Source: Liolophura sinensis
Taxonomy: Eukaryota > Mollusca > Polyplacophora > Chitonida > Chitonidae
Reading direction: 5' to 3'
Length of the DNA stretch: 64,000 nt
NCBI RefSeq assembly: GCF_032854445.1
Contig: NW_027018027.1
Span: 1-64,000, forward strand
The position numbers and the translations under genes were made by a program. Below, piece after piece: positions 35,701 through 46,886 of the stretch; the stretch's first letter is position 1, and every line of letters starts with the position of its first letter. The notes under the pieces were generated by a model. It was not told the DNA's origin. It did no database searches and was given only the letters and a program-made list of their open reading frames with translations.

Positions 35701-38700
35701 TGTATCAAGTACCTTGTGTTTTTTATGTACAAATGGTGTGGTTTTTCTACACGTAGATAAAGACATTGAGATTGTCTTGGACTTAGAAGTAAGACAATTG
35801 CTGGGTGAGTTAAATGGGCTTAGCCCAAACATTTGACGTTCTCTGGGCTACCGAAGGGCACATAACTTATAGTCAAAAGTTAAATATAGTAATGACCAGT
35901 CGCGATGGTACATAGTACAGTGTAGCCGATTTCAATTAACAAAAAGACCAGGCAAAAATGCAAAAGTGGAAAAACTGTTCCAGTGCTGCTGGTAAAAAAC
36001 TAATCCTACGTATTTTGTGACGAAAAATCGAATAGTGCAAACCGCGTTGCTCTCCGACCAATACTTTTGGCTGTAGCGACAATTGAATGATCATTGATGT
36101 CATAATCACGTGCCCAGCAACGGCTCTTACTCCATGGAAACCAGGGAAATTTGCAATTTTTCAACAGTTGCCGATGCCTGGCTCAATTCCGCTTCTTTTG
36201 GCACCTTATTAATGTGGGTCTGTGGTCAGTTGTACTTTTTACAGCAGACTGTATCAAGTACCTTGTGTTTTTTATGTACAAATGGTGTGGTTTTTCTACA
36301 CGTAGATAAAGACATTGAGATTGTCTTGGACTTAGAAGTAAGACAATTGCTGGGTGAGTTAAATGGGCTTATCCCTAACATTTGAGGTCTTCTGGGCTAC
36401 CGAAGGGCACATAACTTATAGTCAAAAGTTGAATATAGTAATGACCAGTCGCGATGGTACATAGTACAGTGTAGCCGATTTCAATTAACAAAAAGACCAG
36501 GCAAAAATGCAAAAGTCGAAAAACTGTTCCAGTGCTGCTGGTAAGAGGCTAATCCGACGTATTTTGTGACGAGAAATCGAATGGTGCAAACCGCGTTGCT
36601 CTCCGACCAATACGTTTGGCTGTAGCGACAATTGAATGATCATTGATGTCATAATAACGTGCCCAGCAACGGCTCTTACTCCATGGAAACCTGGGAAATT
36701 TGCAATTTTTCAACAGTTGCCGATGCCTGGCTCAATTCCGATTCTTTTGGCACCTTATTAATGTGTGTCTGTGGTCAGTTGTACTTTTTACAGCAGACTG
36801 TATCAAGTACCTTTTGTTTTTTATGTACAAATGGTGTGGTTTTTCTACACGTAGATAAAGACATTGAGATTGTCTTGGACTTAGAAGTAAGACAATTGCT
36901 GGGTGAGTTAAATGGGCTTAGCCCAAAGATTTGACGTCTTCTTGGCTACCGAAGGGCACATAACTTATAGTCAAAAGTTGAATATAGTAATGACCAGTCG
37001 CGATGGTACATAGTACAGTGTAGCCGGTTTCAATTAACAAAAAGACCAGGCAAAAATGCAAAAGTGGAAAAACTGTTCCAGTGCTGCTGATAAGAGGCTA
37101 ATCCGACGTATTTTGTGACGAGAAATCGAATGGTGCAAACCGCGTTGCTCTCCGACCAATACGTTTGGCTGTAGCGACAATTGAATGATCATTGATGTCA
37201 TAATCACGTGCCCAGCAACGGCTCTTACTCTATGGAAACCAGGGAAATTTGCAATTTTTCAACAGTTGCCGATGCCTGGCTCAATTCCGCTTCTTTTGGC
37301 ACCTTATTAATGTGGGTCTGTGGTCAGTTGTACTTTTTACAGCAGACTGTATCAAGTACCTTGTGTTTTTTATGTACAAATGGTGTGGTTTTTCTACACG
37401 TAGATAAAGACATTGAGATTGTCTTGGACTTAGAAGTAAGACAATTGCTAGGTGAGTTAAATGGGCTTAGCCCAAACATTTGACGTTCTCTGGGCTACCG
37501 AAGGGCACATAACTTATAGTCAAAAGTTGAATATAGTAATGACCAGTCGCGATGGTACATAGTACAGTGTAGCCGATTTCAATTAACAAAAAGACCAGGC
37601 AAAAATGCAAAAGTGGAAAAACTGTTCCAGTGCTGCTGATAAAAAACTAATCCTACGTATTTTGTGACGAAAAATCGAATAGTGCAAACCGCGTTGCTCT
37701 CCGACCAATACTTTTGGCTGTAGCGACAATTGAATGATCATTGATGTCATAATCACGTGCCCAGCAACGGCTCTTACTCCATGGAAACCAGGGAAATTTG
37801 CAATTTTTCAACAGTTGCCGATGCCTGGCTCAATGCCGCTTCTTTTGGCACCTTATTAATGTGGGTCTGTGGTCAGTTGTACTTTTTACAGCAGACTGTA
37901 TCAAGTACCTTGTGTTTTTTATGTACAAATGGTGTGGTTTTTCTACACGTAGATAAAGACATTGAGATTGTCTTCGACTTAGAAGTAAGACAATTGCTGG
38001 GTGAGTTAAATGGGCTCAGCCCAAACATTTGAGGTCTTCTGGGCTACCGAAGGGCACATAACTTATAGTCAAAAGTTGAATATAGTAATGACCAGTCGCG
38101 ATGGTACATAGTACAATGTAGCCGATTTCAATTAACAAAAAGACCAGGCAAAAATGCAAAAGTGGAAAAACTGTTCCAGTGCTGCTGGTAAGAAACTAAT
38201 CCTACGTATTTTGTGACGAAAAATCGAATAGTGCAAACCGCGTTGCTCTCCGACCAATACGTTTGGCTGTAGCGACAATTCAATGATCATTGATGTCATA
38301 ATCACGTGCCCAGCAACGGCTCTTACTCCATGGAAACCAGGGAAATTTGCAATTTTTCAACAGCTGCCGATGCCTGGCTCAATTCCGCATCTTTTGGCAC
38401 CTTATTAATGTGGGCCTGTGGTCAGTTGTACTTTTTACAGCAGACTGTATCAAGTACCTTGTGTTTTTTTATGTACAAATGGTGTGGTTTTTCTACACGT
38501 AGATAAAGACATTGAGATTGTCTTGGACTTAGAAGTAAGACAATTGCTGGGTGAGTTAAATGGGCTTAGCCCAAAGATTTGAGGTCTTCTGGGCTACCGA
38601 AGGGCACATAACTTATATTCAAAAGTTGAATATAGTAATGACCAGTCGCGATGGTACATAGTACAGTGTAGCCGATCTCAATTAAAAAAATGACGAGGCA

Positions 38701-39405
38701 AAAAATTGAAAAGTGGAAAAACTGTTCCAGTGCTGCTGGTAAGAGGCTAATCCGACGTATTTTGTGATGAGAAATCGAATGGTGCAAACCGCGTTGCTCT
38801 CCGACCAATACTTTTGGCTGTAGCGACAATTGAATGATCATTGATGTCATAATCACGTGCCCAGCAACGGCTCTTACTCCATGGAAACCAGGGAAATTTG
38901 CAATTTTTCAACAGTTGCCGATGCCTGGCTCAATTCCGCTTCTTTTGGCACCTTATTAATGTTGGTCTGTTGTCAGTTGTACTTTTTACAGCAGACTGTA
39001 TCAAGTACCTTGTGTTTTTTATGTACAAATGGTGTGGTTTTTCTACACGTAGATAAAGACATTGAGATTGTCTTGGACTTAGAAGTAAGACAATTGCTGG
39101 GTGAGTTAAATGGGCTTAGCCAAAAGATTTGAGGCCTTCTGGGCTACCGAAGGGCACATAACTTATAGTCAAAAGTTGAATATAGTAATAACCAGTCGCG
39201 ATGGTACGTAGTACAGTGTAGCGGATTTCAATTAACAAAAAGACCAGGCAAAAATGCAAAAGTGGAAAAACTGTTCCAGTGCTGCTGGTAAGAGGCTAAT
39301 CCGACGTATTTTGCGACGAGAAATCGAATGGTGCAAACCGCGTTGCTCTCCGACCAATACTTTTGGCTGTAGCGACAATTGAATGATCATTGATGTCATA
39401 ATCAC
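32715..39405 (+). repeat. First copy of the ~6.7-kb intra-array duplication (12 units)
   Basis: Starts are 32715, 33264, 33914, 34463, 35012, 35561, 36110, 36659, 37208, 37757, 38306 and 38857. Each pairs with the unit 20,310-20,312 bp downstream (53027 to 59167). Shared rare states in order: AACCAAGGAAA, the 153/52 rearrangement, GCCAAAAGATTTGACGTCATC, GCTATTCCGACG, GCTGATAAGAGG, TTATCCCTAAC, AAAGTCGAAAAAC with CATAATAACGTG, AGCCGGTTTC with CTCTATGG and TTGCTAGGTG, GTCTTCGACTTA with GGGCTCAGCCC, TTATATTCAAAAG, and GTTGGTCTGTTGTC. The match is lost about 39.2 kb. Unit 32715 has TAA at codon 55 (32877-32879). Unit 38306 has a seven-T run. Confidence 0.9.
33499..33874 (+). repeat. Compound rearrangement copy 2
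   Basis: The 153-bp stretch 33499-33651 is followed by its diverged version at 33652-33804, and the 7-bp patch CTTCTGG sits at 33868-33874 in place of 59 bp. The seams are identical to those at 30.65, 47.67 and 53.81 kb, so the four share one origin. The next unit (33914) keeps normal TGATGTCATAATC where the other three have TGATGTCTTAATC. Confidence 0.9.
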
Positions 39406-39752
39406 GTGCCCAGCAACGGCTCTTACTCCATGGAAACCAGGGAAATTTGCAGTTAAATGCGCCTAGAGAACAGATTTGAGGTCTTCTGGGCTACCGAAGG
39501 GCACATAACTTATAGTCAAAAGTTGAATATAGTAATGACCAGTCGCGATGGTACATAGTACAGTGTAGCCGATTTCAATTAACAAAAAGACCAGGCAAAA
39601 ATGCAAAAGTGGAAAAACTGTTCCAGTGCTGCTGGTAAGAGGCTAATCCGACGTATTTTGTGACGAGAAATCTAATGGTGCAAACCGCGTTGCTCTATGA
39701 CCAATACTTTTGGCTGTAGCGACCATTGAATGATTATTGATGTCATAATCAC
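39406..39752 (+). repeat. Truncated 347-bp unit with a 202-bp internal deletion
   Basis: The unit starts normally, then jumps after GGAAATTTGCA (ending 39451) straight to GTTAAATGCGCC (from 39452). About 202 bp that normally hold the middle of the recurrent frame, the six-T run and the CTACACGTAG region are missing. Homology at the seam is no more than about one base, which favours end joining or slippage over homologous exchange. The tail is APREQ type (GCGCCTAGAGAACAG). It lies just beyond the end of the large duplication (about 39.2 kb), and the matching place after 59.5 kb lacks it. Confidence 0.92.
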
Positions 39753-42700
39753 GTGCCCAGCAACGGCTCTTACTCCATGGAAACCAGGGAAATTTGCAAT
39801 TTTTCAACTGCTGCCGATGCCTGGCTCAATTCCGCATCTTTTGGCACTTTATTAATGTGGGTCTGTGGTCAGTTGTACTTTTTACAGCAGACTGTATCAA
39901 GTACCTTGTGTTTTTTATGTACAAATGGTGTGGTTTTTCTACACGTAGATAAAGACATTGAGATTGTCTTGGACTTAGAAGTAAGACAATTGCTGGGTGA
40001 GTTAAATGGGCTTAGCCCAAAGATTTGACGTCTTCTGGGCTACCGAAGGGCACATAACTTATAGTCAAAAGTTGAATATAGTAATAACCAGTCGCGATGG
40101 TACATAGTACAGTGCAGCCGATTTCAATTAACAAAAAGACCAGGCAAAAATGCAAAAGTGGAAAAACTGTTCCAGTGCTGCTGGTAAGAGGCTAATCCGA
40201 CGTATTTTGTGACGAGAAATCGAATGGTGCAAACCTCGTTGCTCTATGACAAATACTTTTGGCTGTAGCGACAATTGAATGATCATTGATGTCATAATCA
40301 CGTGCCCAGCAACGGCTCTTACTCCATGGAAACCTGGGAAATTTGCAATTTTTCAACAGTTGCCGATGCCTGGCTCAATTCCGCATCTTTTGGCACCTTA
40401 TTAATGTTGGGCTGTGGTCAGTTGTACTTTTTACAGCAGACTGTATCAAGTACCTTGTGTTTTTTATGTACAAATGGTGTGGTTTTTCTACACGTAGATA
40501 AAGACATTGAGATTGTCTTGAACTTAGAAGTAAGACAATTGCTGGGTGAGTTAAATGCGCCTAGAGAACAGATTTGAGGTCTTCTGGGCTACCGAAGGGC
40601 ACATAACTTATAGTCAAAAGTTGAATATAGTAATGACCAGTCGCAATGGTACATAGTAGAGTGCAGCCGATTTCAATTAACAAAAAGACCAGGCAAAAAT
40701 GCAAAAGTGGAAAAACTTTTCCAGTGCTGCTGGTAAGAGGATAATCCGACGTATTTTCTGACAAAAAATCGAATGGTGCAAACCGCGTTGCTCTCCGACC
40801 AACACTTTTGGCTGTAGCGACAATTAAATGATCATTGATGTCATAATCACGTGCCCAGCAACGGCTCTTACTCCATGGAAACCAGGGAAATTTGCAATTT
40901 TTCAACAGCTGCCGATGCCTGGCTCAATTCCGCTTCTTTTGGCACCTTATTAATGTGGGCCTGTGATCAGTTGTACTTTTTACAGCAGACTGTATCAAGT
41001 ACCTTGTGTTTTTTATGTGCAAATGGTGTGGTTTGTCTACACGTAGATAAAGACATTGAGATTGTCTTGGACTTAGAAGTAAGACAATTGCTGGGTGAGT
41101 TAAATGGGCTTAGCCCAAAGATTTTACGTCTTCTGGGCTACCGAAGGGCACATAACTTATAGTCAAAAGTTGAATATAGTAATAACCAGTCGCGATGGTA
41201 CATAGTACAGTGAAGCCGATTTCAATTAACAAAAAGACCAGGCAAAAATGCAAAAGTGGAAAAACTTTTCCAGTGCTGCTGGTAAGAGGCTAATCCGACG
41301 TATTTTCTGACGAAAAATCGAATGGTGCAAACCGCGTTGCTCTCCGACCAATACTTTTGGCTGTAGCGACAATTGAATGATCATTGATGTCATAATCACG
41401 TGCCCAGCAACGGCTCTTACTCCATGGAAACCAGGGAAATTTGCAATTTTTCAACAGTTGCCGATGCCTGGCTCAATTCCGCATCTTTTGTCACCTTATT
41501 AATGTGGGTCTGTGGTCAGTTGTACTTTTTACAGCAGACTGTATCAAGTACCTTGTGTTTTTTATGTACAAATGGTGTGGTTTTTCTACACGTAGATAAA
41601 GACATTGAGATTGTCTTGGACTTAGAAGTAAGACAATTGCTGGGTGAGTTAAATGCGCCTAGAGAACAGATTTGAGGTCTTCTGGGCTACCGAAGGGCAC
41701 ATAACTTATAGTCAAAAGTTGAATATAGTAATGACCAGTCGCGATGGTACATAGTACAGTGCAGCCGATTTCAATTAACAAAAAGACCAGGCAAAAATGC
41801 AAAAGTGGAAAAACTGTTCCAGTGCTGCTGGTAAGAGGCTAATCCGACGTATTTTCTGACGAAAAATCGAATAGTGCAAACCGCGTTGCTCTCCGACCAA
41901 TACTTTTGGCTGTAGCGACAATTGAATGATCATTGATGTCATAATCACGTGCCCAGCAACGGCTCTTACTCCATGGAAACCAGGGAAATTTGCAATTTTT
42001 CAACTGCTGCCGATGCCTGGCTCAATTCCGCTTCTTTTGGCACCTTATTAATGTGGGCCTGTGATCAGTTGTACTTTTTACAGCAGACTGTATCAAGTAC
42101 CTTGTGTTTTTTATGTGCAAATGGTGTGGTTTTTCTACACGTAGATAAAGACATTGAGATTGTCTTGGACTTAGAAGTAAGACAATTGCTGGGTGAGTTA
42201 AATGGGCTTAGCCCAAACATTTGACGTCTTCTGGGCTACCGAAGGGCACATAACTTATAGTCAAAAGTTAAATATAGTAATGACCAGTGGCGATGGTACA
42301 TAGTACAGTGTAGCCGATTTCAATTAACAAAAAGACCAGGCAAAAATGCAAAAGTGGAAAAACTTGTCCAGTGCTGCTGGTAAGAGGCTATTCCGACGTA
42401 TTTTGTGACGAAAAATCGAATGGTGCAAACCGCGTTGCTCTCCGACCAATACTTTTGGCTGTAGCGACAATTGAATGATCATTGATGTCATAATCACGTG
42501 CCCAGCAACGGCTCTTACTCCATGGAAACCATGGAAATTTGCAATTTTTCAACTGCTGCCGATGCCTGGCTCAATTCCGCATCTTTTGGCACCTTATTAA
42601 TGTGGGTCTGTGGTCAGTTGTACTTTTTACAGCAGACTGTATCAAGTACCTTGTGTTTTTATGTACAAATGGTGTGGTTTTTCTACACGTAGATAAAGAC

Positions 42701-45700
42701 ATTGAGATTGTCTTGGACTTAGAAGTAAGACAATTGCTGGGTGAGTTAAATGCGCCTAGAGAACAGATTTGAGGTCTTCTGGGCTACCGAAGGGCACATA
42801 ACTTATAGTCAAAAGTTGAATATAGTAATGACCAGTCGCGATGGTACATAGTACAGTGCAGCCGATTTCAACAAACAAAAAGACCAGGCAAAAATGCAAA
42901 AGTGGAAAAACTGTTCCAGTGCTGCTGGTAAGAGGCTAATCCGACGTATTTTGTGACGAAAAATCGAATGGTGCAAACCGCGTTGCTCTCCGACCAATAC
43001 TTTTGGCTGTAGCGACAATTCAATGATCATTGATGTCATAATCACGTGCCCAGCAACGGCTCTTACTCCATGGAAACCAGGGAAATTTGCAATTTGTCAA
43101 CAGCTGCCGATGCCTGGCTCAATTCCGCTTCTTTTGGCACCTTATTAATGTGGGCCTGTGATCAGTTGTACTTTTTACAGCAGACTGTATCAAGTACCTT
43201 GTGTTTTTTATGTGCAAATGGTGTGGTTTTTCTACACGTAGATAAAGACATTGAGATTGTCTTGGACTTAGAAGTAAGACAATTGCTGGGTGAGTTAAAT
43301 GGGCTTAGCCCAAAGATTTGACGTCTTCTGGGCTACCGAAGGGCACATAACTTATAGTCAAAAGTTGAATATAGTAATAACCAGTCGCGATGGTACATAG
43401 TACAGTGTAGCCGATTTCAATTAACAAAAAGACCAGGCAAAAATGCAAAAGTGGAAAAACTTGTCCAGTGCTGCTGGTAAGAGGCTATTCCGACGTATTT
43501 TGTGACGAAAAATCGAATGGTGCAAACCGCGTTGCTCTTCGACCAATACTTTTGGCTGTAGCGACAATTGAATGATCATTGATGTCATAATCACGTGCCC
43601 AGCAACGGCTCTTACTCCATGGAAACCAGGGAAATTTGCAATTTTTCAACAGTTGCCGATGCCTGGCTCAATTCCGCTTCTTTTGGCACCTTATTAATGT
43701 GGGCCTGTGGTCAGTTGTACTTTTTACAGCAGACTGTATCAAGTACCTTGTGTTTTTTATGTACAAATGGTGTGGTTTTTCTACACGTAGATAAAGACAT
43801 TGAGATTGTCTTGGACTTAGAAGTAAGACAATTGCTGGGTGAGTTAAATGGGCTTAGCCCAAACATTTGAGGTCTTCTGGGCTACCGAAGGGCACATAAC
43901 TTATAGTCAAAAGTTGAATATAGTAATGACCAGTCGCGATGGTACATAGTACAGTGCAGCCGATTTCAATTAACAAAAAGACCAGGCAAAAATGCAAAAG
44001 TGGAAAAACTGTTCCAGTGCTGCTGGTAAGAGGCTAATCCGACGTATTTTCTGACGAAAAATCGAATAGTGCAAACCGCGTTGCTCTCCGACCAATACTT
44101 TTGGCTGTAGCGACAATTGAATGATCATTGATGTCATAATCACGTGCCCAGCAACGGCTCTTACTCCATGGAAACCAGGGAAATTTGCAATTTTTCAACT
44201 GCTGCCGATGCCTGGCTCAATTCCTCTTCTTTTGGCACCTTCTTAATGTGGGCCTGTGATCAGTTGTACTTTTTACAGCAGACTGTATCAAGTACCTTGT
44301 GTTTTTTATGTGCAAATGGTGTGGTTTTTCTACACGTAGATAAAGACATTGAGATTGTCTTGGACTTAGAAGTAAGACAATTGCTGGGTGAGTTAAATGG
44401 GCTTAGCCCAAACATTTGACGTCTTCTGGGCTACCGAAGGGCACATAACTTATAGTCAAAAGTTAAATATAGTAATGACCAGTGGCGATGGTACATAGTA
44501 CAGTGTAGCCGATTTCAATTAACAAAAAGACCAGGCAAAAATGCAAAAGTGGAAAAACTTGTCCAGTGCTGCTGGTAAGAGGCTATTCCGACGTATTTTG
44601 TGACGAAAAATCGAATGGTGCAAACCGCGTTGCTCTCCGACCAATACTTTTGGCTGTAGCGACAATTGAATGATCATTGATGTCATAATCACGTGCCCAG
44701 CAACGGCTCTTACTCCATGGAAACCATGGAAATTTGCAATTTTTCAACTGCTGCCGATGCCTGGCTCAATTCCGCATCTTTTGGCACCTTATTAATGTGG
44801 GTCTGTGGTCAGTTGTACTTTTTACAGCAGACTGTATCAAGTACCTTGTGTTTTTATGTACAAATGGTGTGGTTTTTCTACACGTAGATAAAGACATTGA
44901 GATTGTCTTGGACTTAGAAGTAAGACAATTGCTGGGTGAGTTAAATGCGCCTAGAGAACAGATTTGAGGTCTTCTGGGCTACCGAAGGGCACATAACTTA
45001 TAGTCAAAAGTTGAATATAGTAATGACCAGTCGCGATGGTACATAGTACAGTGCAGCCGATTTCAACAAACAAAAAGACCAGGCAAAAATGCAAAAGTGG
45101 AAAAACTGTTCCAGTGCTGCTGGTAAGAGGCTAATCCGACGTATTTTGTGACGAAAAATCGAATGGTGCAAACCGCGTTGCTCTCCGACCAATACTTTTG
45201 GCTGTAGCGACAATTCAATGATCATTGATGTCATAATCACGTGCCCAGCAACGGCTCTTACTCCATGGAAACCAGGGAAATTTGCAATTTGTCAACAGCT
45301 GCCGATGCCTGGCTCAATTCCGCTTCTTTTGGCACCTTATTAATGTGGGCCTGTGATCAGTTGTACTTTTTACAGCAGACTGTATCAAGTACCTTGTGTT
45401 TTTTATGTGCAAATGGTGTGGTTTTTCTACGCGTAGATAAAGACATTGAGATTGTCTTGGACTTAGAAGTAAGACAATTGCTGGGTGAGTTAAATGGGCT
45501 TAGCCCAAAGATTTGACGTCTTCTGGGCTACCGAAGGGCACATAACTTATAGTCAAAAGTTGAATATAGTAATAACCAGTCGCGATGGTACATAGTACAG
45601 TGTAGCCGATTTCAATTAACAAAAAGACCAGGCAAAAATGCAAAAGTGGAAAAACTTGTCCAGTGCTGCTGGTAAGAGGCTATTCCGACGTATTTTGTGA

Positions 45701-46886
45701 CGAAAAATCGAATGGTGCAAACCGCGTTGCTCTCCGACCAATACTTTTGGCTGTAGCGACAATTGAATGATCATTGATGTCATAATCACGTGCCCAGCAA
45801 CGGCTCTTACTCCATGGAAACCATGGATATTTGCAATTTTTCAACTGCTGCCGATGCCTGGCTCAATTCCGCATCTTTTGGCACCTTATTAATGTGGGTC
45901 TGTGGTCAGTTGTACTTTTTACAGCAGACTGTATCAAGTACCTTGTGTTTTTATGTACAAATGGTGTGGTTTTTCTACACGTAGATAAAGACATTGAGAT
46001 TGTCTTGGACTTAGAAGTAAGACAATTGCTGGGTGAGTTAAATGCGCCTAGAGAACAGATTTGAGGTCTTCTGGGCTACCGAAGGGCACATAACTTATAG
46101 TCAAAAGTTGAATATAGTAATGACCAGTCGCGATGGTACATAGTACAGTGCAGCCGATTTCAATTAACAAAAAGACCAGGCAAAAATGCAAAAGTGGAAA
46201 AACTGTTCCAGTGCTGCTGGTAAGAGGCTAATCCGACGTATTTTGTGACGAAAAATCGAATGGTGCAAACCGCGTTGCTCTCCGACCAATACTTTTGGCT
46301 GTAGCGACAATTGAATGATCATTGATGTCATAATCACGTGCCCAGCAACGGCTCTTACTCCATGGAAACCAGGGAAATTTGCAATTTGTCAACAGCTGCC
46401 GATGCCTGGCTCAATTCCGCTTCTTTTGGCACCTTATTAATGTGGGCCTGTGATCAGTTGTACTTTTTACAGCAGACTGTATCAAGTACGTTGTGTTTTT
46501 TATGTGCAAATGGTGTGGTTTTTCTACACGTAGATAAAGACATTGAGATTGTCTTGGACTTAGAAGTAAGACAATTGCTGGGTGAGTTAAATGGGCTTAG
46601 CCCAAAGATTTGACGTCTTCTGGGCTACCGAAGGGCACATAACTTATAGTCAAAAGTTGAATATAGTAATAACCAGTCGCGATGGTACATAGTACAGTGT
46701 AGCCGATTTCAATTAACAAAAAGACCAGGCAAAAATGCAAAAGTGGAAAAACTGTTCCAGTGCTGCTGGTAAGAGGCTAATCCGACGTATTTTGTGACGA
46801 GAAATCGAATGGTGCAAACCGCGTTGCTCTCCGACCAATACTTTTGGCTCTAGCGACAATTGAATGATCATTGATGTCATAATCAC
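39753..46886 (+). repeat. Second CDQ / APREQ cluster with four- and two-unit repeats
   Basis: Starts are 39753, 40302, 40851, 41400, 41949, 42498, 43046, 43595, 44144, 44693, 45241, 45790 and 46338. Units with GCCTGTGATCAG (CDQ) largely alternate with units ending GCGCCTAGAGAACAG (APREQ). Units 41949-43046 recur as 44144-45241 at 2195 bp, sharing AAAACTTGTCCAG, AAACCATGGAAAT, a five-T run, and TTTCAACAAACAAAAAG (near 42868 and 45063). Units 44693+45241 recur as 45790+46338 at 1097 bp. Unit 40851 has ATTTTACG where most have ATTTGACG, so its frame runs 12 codons further. Confidence 0.86.
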
